A DNA stretch of 53,409 nucleotides from Thermoplasmata archaeon (lineage in GTDB: Archaea > Thermoplasmatota > Thermoplasmata > Lutacidiplasmatales > UBA184): NCBI GenBank assembly GCA_030038655.1, contig JASHSP010000042.1, forward strand, positions 1 to 53,409, read 5' to 3'. The notes beneath the pieces are model-generated. The model was given only the letters and a program-made list of their open reading frames with translations, searched no databases and was not told the DNA's origin. The position numbers and the translations under genes are program-made. Below, one piece after another: positions 43,347-51,550 of the stretch. Numbering within the stretch: position 1 is the first letter of the stretch; each line of letters starts with the position of its first letter.

Positions 43347-43547
43347 ATGGTCCAGAAAGTGTCCGAAGTGGTCGGGACTTCGACGACGGGGTTCGCGAAG
43401 GCGGCCGAGAACGCCGTGGAGACGGCCGCGAAGACGGTTCGCAACCTGCGATGGTTCCGGGTGACCGAGCTCGAGGGGAAGGTCGAGAACCAGCGGATCA
43501 AGGAGTATCACGCGACGGTCAAGATCTACTTCGACCTGGAGTCGTAG
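43347..43547 (+). CDS. Dodecin family flavin/CoA-binding protein
   Basis: A 66-residue protein: VQKVSEVVGTSTTGFAKAAENAVETAAKTVRNLRWFRVTELEGKVENQRIKEYHATVKIYFDLE is the complete dodecin pattern, with the flavin-stacking Trp in LRWFRV. Dodecins form hollow dodecamers that store riboflavin, FMN or, in some, CoA. The ATG at 43347 gives the normal length; a TATA-like CCGTTTACC lies about 35 bases upstream. It appears only as part of a longer frame (42981..43547) in the track. Confidence 0.95.
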   Translation: MVQKVSEVVGTSTTGFAKAAENAVETAAKTVRNLRWFRVTELEGKVENQRIKEYHATVKIYFDLES

Positions 43548-43726
43548 GGCGGGCGCACCCCCGCAGACCCCCCCCGACGGGCCCGAGGCAAGGGGCCGAC
43601 TGGGACCCTCCTCCTGGTGCGCCGGCGGACCAGCACCGGGTCGTAGCCCTCCGGAGGAGTGACCGGGCGAGCCGCTAATATCCGGACCCCGGCTCCCTCC
43701 GGCCGACGGGATCCGCCCGCGGAGCG

Positions 43727-45028
43727 ATGTTCACGGTCTACAACGGACTCTCCGTCGCCATCACGGCGGTCTTCGCGGTCATCGGCTTGCTGATGCTGCT
43801 CGACCGGTCCCCTCCCGGGAGCCGATGGCGCGGCGTCCTTTCCGACCGCGCTCGGAGGCTCCTGGGGCCGGGCGGCATCGCACGGATCACCTGGGTCCCC
43901 ATCGCCCTCGCGGCCGCGGTAGGGTACGCGGCCGTGGTGGGGTTCAACCTCTCCGTTGGGCTCTACGCCTGCCACGGGACGTCGGGCTCGGCGGACCTGG
44001 TCGGGATGTACCACTCGGGCCAGGCGTTCTGGGGGGGCCGCGACCCGTTCAACGTTCCCGACTGCGGTGGGTCCACGATCCAGGTCCCGTACGGGCTGAC
44101 CGCGGTGATCCTGGACGCCCTCGGGAGCCTCGGCGGGCTCGCGGGGACCAGCGCGGTCTGGGGACTCGTGGCCGTCGCCCTGGTCCCCCTCGCGTGGTTC
44201 TCGACCGACGGTGACCGGCGATACCTCACCCTCTTCCTCGCGTTCTCGCCCGTCTACTTCCCCCTCGTCTCGGGACAGATCGATGGCGCCTCCAACGCGA
44301 TCACGCCGGTCGCGGTGCTCACCGCCGTGATCCTCGGCGCGCGGTCGGAGAAGATCGGAGGGGCGCTCGGAGGCGTCCTGGCAACCGCGCGCTTTCCGTC
44401 GCTCTTCCCCATCCTCGCCGCGATGGGCGGGTTCCGGCGCCGATTCCTGGGCGCGGCCGTGGCGGCCGCGACGTTCGGGGCCGTCACCGCCGTCGCCTAC
44501 CTCGTCTGGCGCTCGCAGTTCCTCGACGTCGTCTTCCTCTCGCAGGTGAACCGACGGTCGTTCTCCCTCAACGCCTGGGGGATCCTGTTCGACCACGGCT
44601 GGCTGCCGGCCAGCACGGGCGTCTCGCTCCTGCAGGCCGGGCTCACCCTGGCCGTCACGGTGGCCGCGTTCTTCATCGCCCGCTCCGCGCTCCGTTCCGC
44701 TGCGATCACGCTCACGGGGGTCGCGCTCGTGACGCAGTTCCTGTCGTTCAACATCCTCGCGGGGCTCCTCCCGGTCGGGCTGGTCGGGCATCGCCCCCGA
44801 TGGTGGCTGTGGGCCGTCGCGACCGTGGGCGCGATGAACTACGACGTCGCGCTCAACGTGCTCGCCTGGAACGACGGGATCTACTGGCCGACCGAGCTCC
44901 TGGACGCGCTGCTCACGGTCCTGCTGGTAGGGCTCTTCGTCGAGCTCTGGAAAGGCGGCCGGGCGACCTCACCGGCGCCGTCGGCCGGTCCCGGCGGCGA
45001 CGGAGCGACGGCCGCGCGGAGCCTGTAG
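43727..45028 (+). CDS. Polytopic membrane protein, GT-C/GT87-like
   Basis: A 433-residue protein with about ten transmembrane helices and a first loop containing acidic and aromatic residues (YHSGQAFWGGRDPFNVPDCGG), as in GT87-like GT-C polyprenol-sugar mannosyltransferases. The helices include IARITWVPIALAAAVGYAAVVGF, LLQAGLTLAVTVAAFFIARSAL and LLDALLTVLLVGLFVELW. The target is likely a surface glycan or lipid. Its last 60 bases overlap the convergent GNAT gene. The ATG at 43727 is the first good start. Confidence 0.65.
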   Translation: MFTVYNGLSVAITAVFAVIGLLMLLDRSPPGSRWRGVLSDRARRLLGPGGIARITWVPIALAAAVGYAAVVGFNLSVGLYACHGTSGSADLVGMYHSGQAFWGGRDPFNVPDCGGSTIQVPYGLTAVILDALGSLGGLAGTSAVWGLVAVALVPLAWFSTDGDRRYLTLFLAFSPVYFPLVSGQIDGASNAITPVAVLTAVILGARSEKIGGALGGVLATARFPSLFPILAAMGGFRRRFLGAAVAAATFGAVTAVAYLVWRSQFLDVVFLSQVNRRSFSLNAWGILFDHGWLPASTGVSLLQAGLTLAVTVAAFFIARSALRSAAITLTGVALVTQFLSFNILAGLLPVGLVGHRPRWWLWAVATVGAMNYDVALNVLAWNDGIYWPTELLDALLTVLLVGLFVELWKGGRATSPAPSAGPGGDGATAARSL

Positions 45029-45574
45029 GTCGAGCCGCATCTCGTTCCCCGAGACGAACCCGAGCTTCGCGTACACGGGGCGGCCCATCGTAGAGGCGTT
45101 GAGGTAGATCCGGGCGTAGCCGCGGGCCCTCGCCCACGCCACCATCCAGGTCACGATCCGGGACGCCAGTCCGAGCCGCCGGAACGCGGGATCCGTGTAC
45201 ATCGACATGATCGTCGGGGTCGTCAGGCGGGCGAACCGCCCGGGACGAGGATGGGCGGGCGCGATCCACAGGACCCCGCTCGCGGCCGCCCGGCCGATCG
45301 GGTCGACCGCGAGGAGGCCGAGGAACTTCCCCCCGGCCATCTCCCGGCGCGCCCAGCGGCGGTACACCCCGTCGGCCCGGTCGAGGTCGCGCGCGGTGCG
45401 CCCTCCGATCTCCTCCCACATGCCGCGCCGGTGGCGGACGAGCACCGGGAGGTCGGCGATGGTGGCGCGGCGCAGCGTGATCGGCCCGCGAGCCTCCCCG
45501 CGCGCGGAGCCCGTGCGCCCCGGGCGGACCGGGACGGCCCGAGGGAGCGCGGGGGGAGCGGCGCGCCGGGCCAT
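44969..45574 (-). CDS. GNAT-family N-acetyltransferase
   Basis: A 201-residue protein. The GNAT core is ITLRRATIADLPVLVRHRRGMWEEIGG, then TTPTIMSMYTDPAFRRLGLASRIVTWMVAWARARG (acetyl-CoA loop R-x-x-G-L-A) and YLNASTMGRPVYAKLGFVSGNEMRLDL. The N-terminal ~28 residues and the basic C-terminus are extensions. The ATG at 45574 is 8 bases after the pntB stop, so it is likely the fourth gene of that operon. Substrate unknown. Confidence 0.8.
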   Translation of the reverse strand: MARRAAPPALPRAVPVRPGRTGSARGEARGPITLRRATIADLPVLVRHRRGMWEEIGGRTARDLDRADGVYRRWARREMAGGKFLGLLAVDPIGRAAASGVLWIAPAHPRPGRFARLTTPTIMSMYTDPAFRRLGLASRIVTWMVAWARARGYARIYLNASTMGRPVYAKLGFVSGNEMRLDLQAPRGRRSVAAGTGRRRR

Positions 45575-45581
45575 CGCCGTC

Positions 45582-46976
45582 CTACGTCGCGCTCTTCTTG
45601 ACGTTCGAGACGAGGGCCGCCACGACCGCCTGCGCGTCGCCGTAGACCATCCGCGTGTTGTCCTTGTAGAACAGCTCGTTCTCGAGGCCGGAGAATCCCT
45701 TCCCCTGCCCTCGCTTGATCACGAGCACGTTCTTCGCCTGGTCGACGTCCAGGATCGGCATGCCGTAGAGCGCGCTCCCCTGCCGCCGCGCGGCGGGGTT
45801 CACGACGTCGTTCGCCCCGATGACGAGCACGACGTCGGCGTGCGGGAACTCGGCGTCGATCTCGTCCCGGTCGAACAGCTTGTCGTAGGCGACGCCCGCC
45901 TCGGCGAGCAGGACGTTCATGTGCCCCGGCATCCGGCCCGCGACCGGGTGGATCGCGAACTTGACCGTCACGCCCTTCGCCTCGAGCGCGTCCGCGAGCT
46001 CCTTCACCTTGCCCTGGGCCTGCGCGACCGCCATGCCGTAGCCGGGCGCGATGATCACCTCGCTCGCGTACTCCATCATGACCGCGGCGTCCGCGACGTC
46101 GATCGGCTTCATCGAGCCGGCGATCGTCCCGGCCGCCTCCTCGGTCGCGCCGTAGGCACCAAAGAAGACGTTGCCGATCGACCGGTTCATCGCCCGCGCC
46201 ATGAGCGCGGTGAGGAGCGAGCCCGCGGCGCCGACGAGCACGCCCGCGATCACCATCGCGTACCCCGCGTCGCCGAGGGGGCCGTTGACCAGCGCGAAGC
46301 CGTCCAACCCGACCGCGACGCCCGTGAGCGCGTTGAACAGGCTGATCACGACCGGCATGTCGGCGCCGCCGATCGGCAGCGTGAACAGCACGCCGTAGAG
46401 GATGAGGAACAGGAAGAACGGCAGGAGGTAGAACGCGTGGAGCGTCCAGAACGCGACCCCGCCGAACCCGAGCGAGACCGCCAGGGCCGCGAAGTTGACG
46501 ACCTGGCGCGCCGGGATCACGATCGGCTTCTGGGGCATCCACCCCTGGAGCTTCAGGAACGCGATCATGCTCCCCGAGATCGAGATCGACCCGATCACGG
46601 CCCCGGCGGCGCTCAGGTACGCGGTCGCTCCGCTCGTCAGGCTCCCGAGGAGCTCGACGGCGCCGATCGCGGCGGCGGCCCCCCCGCCCATGCCGTTGAA
46701 GACGGCGACCATCTGCGGCATCGCGGTCATCTTCACGACGCGGGCCCAGTAGTATCCCGCGCCGCCCCCGACGACCACCCCGAGGGCGATCAGCGCGAAG
46801 TTCGAGAACCCCGGCGAGGCGAGGGTCGCGGCCACAGCGACCAGCATCGCGATGCCGGCGTAGACGATCCCCCGGCGGGCGGTCGCGGGGGAACTCATCG
46901 CGCGCAGGCCGAGAATGAACACGATGACCGCCGCGACGTAGACGGCGTCGATCGCGGTCGCGACCCACGCGGTCAC
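45582..46976 (-). CDS. pntB: NAD(P) transhydrogenase subunit beta
   Basis: A 464-residue protein with the full PntB plan: about eight or nine transmembrane helices in the first ~260 residues (domain II) and an NADP(H)-binding Rossmann domain III (EVIIAPGYGMAVAQAQGKVKELADALEAKGVTVKFAIHPVAGRMPGHMNVLLAEAGV, VVLVIGANDVVNPAARRQGSALYGMPILDVDQAKNVLVIKRG). It uses the proton gradient to drive hydride transfer from NADH to NADP+. Its ATG overlaps the pntAB stop by 4 bases. Transhydrogenases are common in bacteria and scarce in archaea. Confidence 0.97.
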   Translation of the reverse strand: MTAWVATAIDAVYVAAVIVFILGLRAMSSPATARRGIVYAGIAMLVAVAATLASPGFSNFALIALGVVVGGGAGYYWARVVKMTAMPQMVAVFNGMGGGAAAAIGAVELLGSLTSGATAYLSAAGAVIGSISISGSMIAFLKLQGWMPQKPIVIPARQVVNFAALAVSLGFGGVAFWTLHAFYLLPFFLFLILYGVLFTLPIGGADMPVVISLFNALTGVAVGLDGFALVNGPLGDAGYAMVIAGVLVGAAGSLLTALMARAMNRSIGNVFFGAYGATEEAAGTIAGSMKPIDVADAAVMMEYASEVIIAPGYGMAVAQAQGKVKELADALEAKGVTVKFAIHPVAGRMPGHMNVLLAEAGVAYDKLFDRDEIDAEFPHADVVLVIGANDVVNPAARRQGSALYGMPILDVDQAKNVLVIKRGQGKGFSGLENELFYKDNTRMVYGDAQAVVAALVSNVKKSAT

Positions 46977-47275
46977 TTCGAGCCTCCCTTCGACTTCGAC
47001 CGGTCGAACATCGCGAGGATCCGCTCCGTGACGACGTACCCGCCCGTCACGTTCATCGCGCCCATGATCACGGCGACCAGCCCGATTCCCCGTTCGATGT
47101 CGTCCGTGGACAGGCCGAGGGCCACGATCGCCCCGACGAGCACGATCCCGTGGATGAAGTTCGAGCCGCTCATCAGCGGCGTGTGGAGCAGCACGGGCAC
47201 CCGGCTGATCACCTCGTAGCCGACGAACGCGGCGAGGATTGCGATGAACAGGGCCGTCCAGATGTCGGCCGTCAT
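46973..47275 (-). CDS. pntAB: NAD(P) transhydrogenase alpha-2 (membrane) subunit
   Basis: A 100-residue protein with three or four transmembrane helices (IWTALFIAILAAFVGYEVISRVPVLLHTPLMSGSNFIHGIVLVGAIVALGL, GIGLVAVIMGAMNVTGGYVVTERILAMF). It is the separate C-terminal membrane part of subunit alpha seen in three-polypeptide transhydrogenases such as that of Rhodospirillum. It overlaps pntAA and pntB by 4 bases each. The track shows it only as the end of 46973..48436. Confidence 0.95.
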   Translation of the reverse strand: MTADIWTALFIAILAAFVGYEVISRVPVLLHTPLMSGSNFIHGIVLVGAIVALGLSTDDIERGIGLVAVIMGAMNVTGGYVVTERILAMFDRSKSKGGSK

Positions 47276-48414
47276 GCTGTCGCTCCGGCGAGCAGGTCGG
47301 CGGTCGGCTTGTGGACCACGGCGCCGTCCTTCGTCAGGAGGCTCGCCGCCAGGATCTCGTCGGCGTAGTCGCCGACCAGCGCGCCCTCCTTCGTGAGGAG
47401 GAGTCCGAGGAACGACTGGAGGTTCCGCGCGAACATCTGGCTCGCGTGGTAGGCGAGCTCGCTCGGAAGGTTCAGGGGGCCGGCGACCGCCACGCCGCCG
47501 CTGTCGACCGTCTCGCCCGGCTTCGTGAGCTCGCAGTTGCCGCCGGACTCGGCCGCGAGGTCGACGATGACGGACCCGGGGTGCATCCGGGCGACCATCT
47601 CGCGTCGGACGAGCAGCGGTGCCTTGCGTCCGGGGATGTTCGCGGTCGTGATCACGATGTCCGACTCGGCGACCGCGCCCGCCACCATCGCCTGCTCCTG
47701 CTGCTTCTCCTCGTCGGTGAGCTCGCGGGCGTACCCCCCCGCCCCCTCGGCGTTGATCGCGAGCTCGAGAAACTTCGCCCCCAGGCTGCGGACCTGCTCG
47801 CCGGCGGCACGGCGCACGTCGTACCCGGAGACGATCGCCCCCATCCGGTGGGCGGTGGCAATCGCCATGAGTCCGGCGACGCCCGCCCCCAGGATCAGCA
47901 CCTTCGCCGGCCGGATCGTGCCCGCCGCCGTCGTGAGCATCGGGAGGAACTTGGGCGAGAGTTCCGCGCCGAGCAGCATCGCGCGGTACCCGGCGACCGT
48001 CGCCTGAGAGGAAAGGACGTCCATGCTCTGCGCGCGTGTGATCCGCGGGAGGAGCTCGAGGGCGAACGTCGTCAGTCGGCGGTCGCGCAGCGCCCGGACT
48101 CGGTCGAGGTTGCGGGTCGCGTTGACCACGGCGACCACCACGGTCCCGGCGGCGAGCCCCTTCGCCTCGTCCGCGGTGGGGGCCTGCAGCTTGAGCACCA
48201 CCGACGCGGACCGGTAGAGCGCGGCCGGGTCGGCCTCGACCGAGGCACCCGCCGCGACGAACTCCTCGTCGGGGTAACCGGCGCGTAGGCCGGCGCCGCG
48301 CTCGATCGCGATCTCGACCCCCGGCCGCAGGAGCTTCTTGACGACTTCGGGGACGAGCGCGACGCGGCGTTCGCCCGTCGCGACTTCCTTCGGAACCGCG
48401 AGACGAATCGCCAT
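47272..48414 (-). CDS. pntAA: NAD(P) transhydrogenase alpha-1 (NAD-binding) subunit
   Basis: A 380-residue soluble subunit (domain I): N-terminal LAVPKEVATGERRVALVPEVVKKLLRPG, the NAD Rossmann site VLILGAGVAGLMAIATAHRMGAIVSGYDVR, the mobile-loop region (EEKQQEQAMVAGAVAESDIVITTANIPGRKAPLLV) and GGNCELTKPGETV. It resembles alanine dehydrogenase in fold, but the downstream genes and the loop identify it. The ATG at 48414 has a TATA-like CGTATAATC (48441-48449) about 32 bases upstream; the track frame to 49731 is false upstream of that. Confidence 0.95.
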   Translation of the reverse strand: MAIRLAVPKEVATGERRVALVPEVVKKLLRPGVEIAIERGAGLRAGYPDEEFVAAGASVEADPAALYRSASVVLKLQAPTADEAKGLAAGTVVVAVVNATRNLDRVRALRDRRLTTFALELLPRITRAQSMDVLSSQATVAGYRAMLLGAELSPKFLPMLTTAAGTIRPAKVLILGAGVAGLMAIATAHRMGAIVSGYDVRRAAGEQVRSLGAKFLELAINAEGAGGYARELTDEEKQQEQAMVAGAVAESDIVITTANIPGRKAPLLVRREMVARMHPGSVIVDLAAESGGNCELTKPGETVDSGGVAVAGPLNLPSELAYHASQMFARNLQSFLGLLLTKEGALVGDYADEILAASLLTKDGAVVHKPTADLLAGATA

Positions 48415-48440
48415 TGAATCGGCCGGGTGGTGGCAAACGA

Positions 48441-48449
48441 GATTATACG
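48441..48449 (-). promoter_or_regulatory. Promoter of the pnt operon
   Basis: The minus strand reads CGTATAATC, about 32 bases before the pntAA ATG, within the 47-base gap behind the upstream GT-like gene. It provides a separate start for pntAA-pntAB-pntB and the GNAT gene. Confidence 0.6.
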
Positions 48450-48461
48450 GTTGATGCCGCG

Positions 48462-49553
48462 TCAGGGCGAAACACGGTCGTCCGGCCGGCGCGCGGACTC
48501 CGGTGGCGCGCCGACGGACCCCGGGGAGGACGAGACCTCCGGACCGTCGGGCGACGGCGCGGCGGCCGTCCGGACCCGAGCCCAGGAGCGGCGGGACCAC
48601 GCGGCGATCGGCACGTAGAACAGGGCCAGGCCCCAGAGCGGCCAGAGGTAGTAGTTGGTGTGCGCGTAGAAGTCCGCGGTGCTGGCGCTCCCGCAGCTGT
48701 GGGGAGTGAGCGGAAGCGTCTCGCACGCGAACGCGGACGGGTTCCAGAGAACGAACGGGAGCACGATCACGACCGTGATCCCGACGGCGATCAGCGCTCG
48801 CCGAAAGTCCCGGCGGAGGAGGTGGTAGCCGATCACGAAGGCGTTCGCGAACTGCTTGCACCCCAGCGCGAGCGCCTCCGCCCACCACGATCGTTGGCTC
48901 CCGACCCCCACGTAGGCGAGGGTCAGGAGGAGGAGGACCGGGAAGTCGTTGAAACCGTTGGCTGCGAGGAGCGCGACGAACGGCTGTCCGAGGGCGACCC
49001 GCGCGAATGGCCGGCGCCAGACCAGCGCGACGCTCGCGCCCCACGCCGCGAGGGCGAAGACCTTGTACGGGACGACGAACGGCTGAAGGACAAGGTAGAG
49101 CGGCAGGTAGACGAACCCCGTCCGGACGCTGAGCGTCGTACCGTACTGCTGGTAGGTGTAGGTGCGGACCACCGTGTACGGGTCGATGCCGTGCAGCAGC
49201 GGGCCGACCAGCTGCGGCATGACGTACGGCTCGTCCGTGAGGCCGTTGTAGCGGCCGGTGAGGAACGAGGCGACCGCGAGCACCGCGCTCGCCGCGACCA
49301 GCACGGGGGCGAACCAGCGCGACGGGCCGAGGCCGGAGCGCTGCACGCCCAGCGCGTAGAGGATCGCGCCGACCCCGACGACCGGAGAGAACGCGAGGCC
49401 GAGCCCCGTGATGTACGACAGCGCGCCGATCGGCAGCGCGAGGCCGGCGGCCCAGAGCAGGGGGTGGAGGGTCGTCCGGCCCCAGCTTCCGTGCTTCCCG
49501 GGGGTCGTTCCGGTGGGCTTCGCGTTCGGGTCCTCCCCGCCGACGCCGGTCAT
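48462..49553 (-). CDS. Polytopic membrane protein, GT-C/GT87-like
   Basis: A 363-residue protein with about nine transmembrane helices. A first loop (LTDEPYVMPQLVGPLLHGIDPYTVVRTYTYQQYGTTLSVRTGF) has an acidic residue and YxxG-like elements typical of GT-C glycosyltransferases, and CKQFANAFVIGYHLLRRDFRRALIAVGITVVIVLPFVLWNPSAFACETL is similar to the GT87 family. It resembles the protein at 43727-45028 in plan. The disordered ends suggest a cytoplasmic tail. The sugar and target are unknown. Confidence 0.65.
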   Translation of the reverse strand: MTGVGGEDPNAKPTGTTPGKHGSWGRTTLHPLLWAAGLALPIGALSYITGLGLAFSPVVGVGAILYALGVQRSGLGPSRWFAPVLVAASAVLAVASFLTGRYNGLTDEPYVMPQLVGPLLHGIDPYTVVRTYTYQQYGTTLSVRTGFVYLPLYLVLQPFVVPYKVFALAAWGASVALVWRRPFARVALGQPFVALLAANGFNDFPVLLLLTLAYVGVGSQRSWWAEALALGCKQFANAFVIGYHLLRRDFRRALIAVGITVVIVLPFVLWNPSAFACETLPLTPHSCGSASTADFYAHTNYYLWPLWGLALFYVPIAAWSRRSWARVRTAAAPSPDGPEVSSSPGSVGAPPESARRPDDRVSP

Positions 49554-49615
49554 GCCCGAATCGATCGCCGGGCTCCGGGCGAACCCTCATCCCACCGCGG
49601 TTTCTGCGGCCCGAG

Positions 49616-50467
49616 ATGCCGAGGACGGTCGCCCTCCCCCGCACGGTGGGAAAGGTCGACCGGATCATCCACGGCGATGCGCGCGCGGTCCTGGACCGGC
49701 TGCCGAAGGAGTCCGTGCATCTCGCGATCACGAGTCCGCCCTACAACCTCCGGATCCCCTACCGAGGCTACACGGACGACCTTCCGCCGGAGGAGTACCT
49801 CGCCTGGTTGCGCGGCGTGTGGCGCGCGCTCCTCCGGGTCCTCGTCCCCGGCGGGCGGTTCGTGCTCAACGTCGCCCCGACGTCGATCAAGAACTTCCGC
49901 CCGATCCATCACGACCTCTCCCGGGACCTGCGCGACCTCGGGTTCATCATGCGGACGGAGATCATCTGGTATAAGCAGACGATGGGCCGGCGCACCGCCT
50001 GGGGCAGCTGGAGGAGCCCGTCCAACCCGCACATCGTCCCGTCCTGGGAGTACGTGCTCGTCTTCTCCAAGGACCAGTGGCGGCTGCCGGGAGACCGGGC
50101 GGCGATCGACATCGGGCCGAAGGAGTTCGAGCAGTTCTCGGACGGGTTCTGGCCGATCCCGCCGGAGCGAAAGCGGGCCGGGCATCCCGCACCGTTCCCC
50201 GAGCTACTGATCGAGCGGCTCGTGAAGTTCTACTCGTACCGCGGGAACGTCGTCCTCGACATGTTCGGGGGAACGGGCACGGTCGCGGCCGTGGCCCGCC
50301 GGCTCGGTCGCCACTACCTCCACATCGACTCGTCCGAGGAGTACTGCCGGATTGCGGCCGCCCGCGTCGCCGCCGCCCGGCCGCCCCCGGAGTACCCGAT
50401 CCCACCGCCCGTCGTGCGCCCGGGGATCGCGCGGTCGGAGCGGCGGGGCGGAGCGGGAACGGATTGA
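49616..50467 (+). CDS. Orphan DNA methyltransferase (N4-cytosine or N6-adenine, beta class)
   Basis: A 283-residue protein. Motif IV TSPPY (residues 39-43) precedes motif I DMFGGTGT (215-222), the order of beta-class enzymes, and TSPPYN is usual for N4-cytosine methyltransferases. Other marks are LRVLVPGGRFVLNVAPTS (motif VI region) and FPELLIERLVKFYSYRGNVVLD (motif X). No restriction endonuclease or specificity gene is next to it. Its target cannot be read from the sequence. The ATG at 49616 fits. Confidence 0.85.
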   Translation: MPRTVALPRTVGKVDRIIHGDARAVLDRLPKESVHLAITSPPYNLRIPYRGYTDDLPPEEYLAWLRGVWRALLRVLVPGGRFVLNVAPTSIKNFRPIHHDLSRDLRDLGFIMRTEIIWYKQTMGRRTAWGSWRSPSNPHIVPSWEYVLVFSKDQWRLPGDRAAIDIGPKEFEQFSDGFWPIPPERKRAGHPAPFPELLIERLVKFYSYRGNVVLDMFGGTGTVAAVARRLGRHYLHIDSSEEYCRIAAARVAAARPPPEYPIPPPVVRPGIARSERRGGAGTD

Positions 50468-50485
50468 GCCCACGCCGGCTGACGA

Positions 50486-51544
50486 TCAGCCGGTCGTGGC
50501 GACGGCCGATCGCCACGCGGTGGGCCGGGTCCGCGCGACCCGGCGCGTCGCCGACGGCGCGAGCGCGTAGGCGATCCCGTATCCTCCCGCCGCCCACACT
50601 TCGAGGGCCAGCGCGCGCTCCCACGCGTTCCGCCCGAGGAACCGAAGGTACCCCGCGGTCAGGCGGGCGACCTCGGCCCGCGAAGCACCCTCGGCGATCC
50701 GGTCGACGAGCGTCGTGCCGAGGAACATCCGGCGGTAGTGCTGGCTTTCGCCCTGGTACCAGGCCGCGAAATCCGGGCGGGCGTGGCGCTCGGCCAGCCG
50801 GGCCATCACCGCGAGCGACTCCGCGGTCAGCCCGAGCCAGAACGTCTCGCGGGTGGTGTTCCCGCCGTAGAACCGGAATCGTGTGAGCCGACGGTCGTCC
50901 AGGAAGAGCCCGTGCGGCGATAGGGCGGCCGCGAGGAAGAGGAACGTGTCCGCGCTGATGCGCGCCTCGTCGAACGCGGCCCCGACGTCGCCGTCCAGGA
51001 GCTCCCGGCGGATCGCCATCGTCCCCGTGTTGAACGTGGCGGTCGTGGTGCGGGTACCGAGCGTGAGGAGGCCGGCCTTCCCGTCGGGGGGCACGTGGAC
51101 CGGTCCGGAGGCGTCGAGCCCGGCGTCGCGTTCGTGGACGCGCCACCGGTCCGTCGGGATCGGACGCCCCGACTCGTCGATCACGTTCACGCGGTTGCGG
51201 TAGAAGCCGATGTCGGGGAGCTGCCGGAACGACGCGAGGACGCGCTCGAGGCGGTCGGGCTCGTACTCGTCGTCGTCGTCCAGGAACGTCACGATGGGCG
51301 CACGCGCGGCGCGGACGGCCCGGTGGAGGCAGCGGCTGTTCCATCGGTCCTCGTCACGGAGCAGGAGGCCGCCGAGCGCACCGACCGCCCGCTCGATCGC
51401 GGGGTCGTGGAAGCTCGTCACCACCAGCAGCTCGAACCGGTCCCGGGGGAGGGTCTGCGCCGCGATCGAACGGAGGGCGCTCGGCAGGTACGCCCGGCGC
51501 TCGTAGGCGTGCACCACGACCGCGAGCTCCGAGTCCGAGGTCAC
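50486..51544 (-). CDS. Family 2 glycosyltransferase
   Basis: A 352-residue protein with a GT-A fold: LAVVVHAYERRAYLPSALRSIAAQ opens it, and APIVTFLDDDDEYEPDRLERVLA contains the DxD motif that binds nucleotide-sugar and metal. TFNTGTMAIRRELLDGDVGAAFDE is an acceptor-side segment. The C-terminal ~120 residues are helical and may be an extra domain (RLTRFRFYGGNTTRETFWLGL). The GTG at 51544 starts 6 bases after the stop of the RNase H-like gene upstream, so the two form an operon. Confidence 0.9.
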   Translation of the reverse strand: MTSDSELAVVVHAYERRAYLPSALRSIAAQTLPRDRFELLVVTSFHDPAIERAVGALGGLLLRDEDRWNSRCLHRAVRAARAPIVTFLDDDDEYEPDRLERVLASFRQLPDIGFYRNRVNVIDESGRPIPTDRWRVHERDAGLDASGPVHVPPDGKAGLLTLGTRTTTATFNTGTMAIRRELLDGDVGAAFDEARISADTFLFLAAALSPHGLFLDDRRLTRFRFYGGNTTRETFWLGLTAESLAVMARLAERHARPDFAAWYQGESQHYRRMFLGTTLVDRIAEGASRAEVARLTAGYLRFLGRNAWERALALEVWAAGGYGIAYALAPSATRRVARTRPTAWRSAVATTG

Positions 51545-51550
51545 CCGCGC

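Noticed and set aside
43526-44791. 421-residue minus-strand ORF
   Set aside because: It is the shadow of the polytopic GT-like gene at 43727-45028 and is charged low-complexity sequence.
45195-47219. 674-residue plus-strand ORF
   Set aside because: It is antisense to pntB and pntAB and is made of Arg/Asp/His low-complexity sequence.
48415-49731. N-terminal ~440 residues of the track ORF 47272..49731
   Set aside because: This upstream part is antisense-like frame sharing with the GT-like gene at 48462-49553; pntAA begins at 48414.
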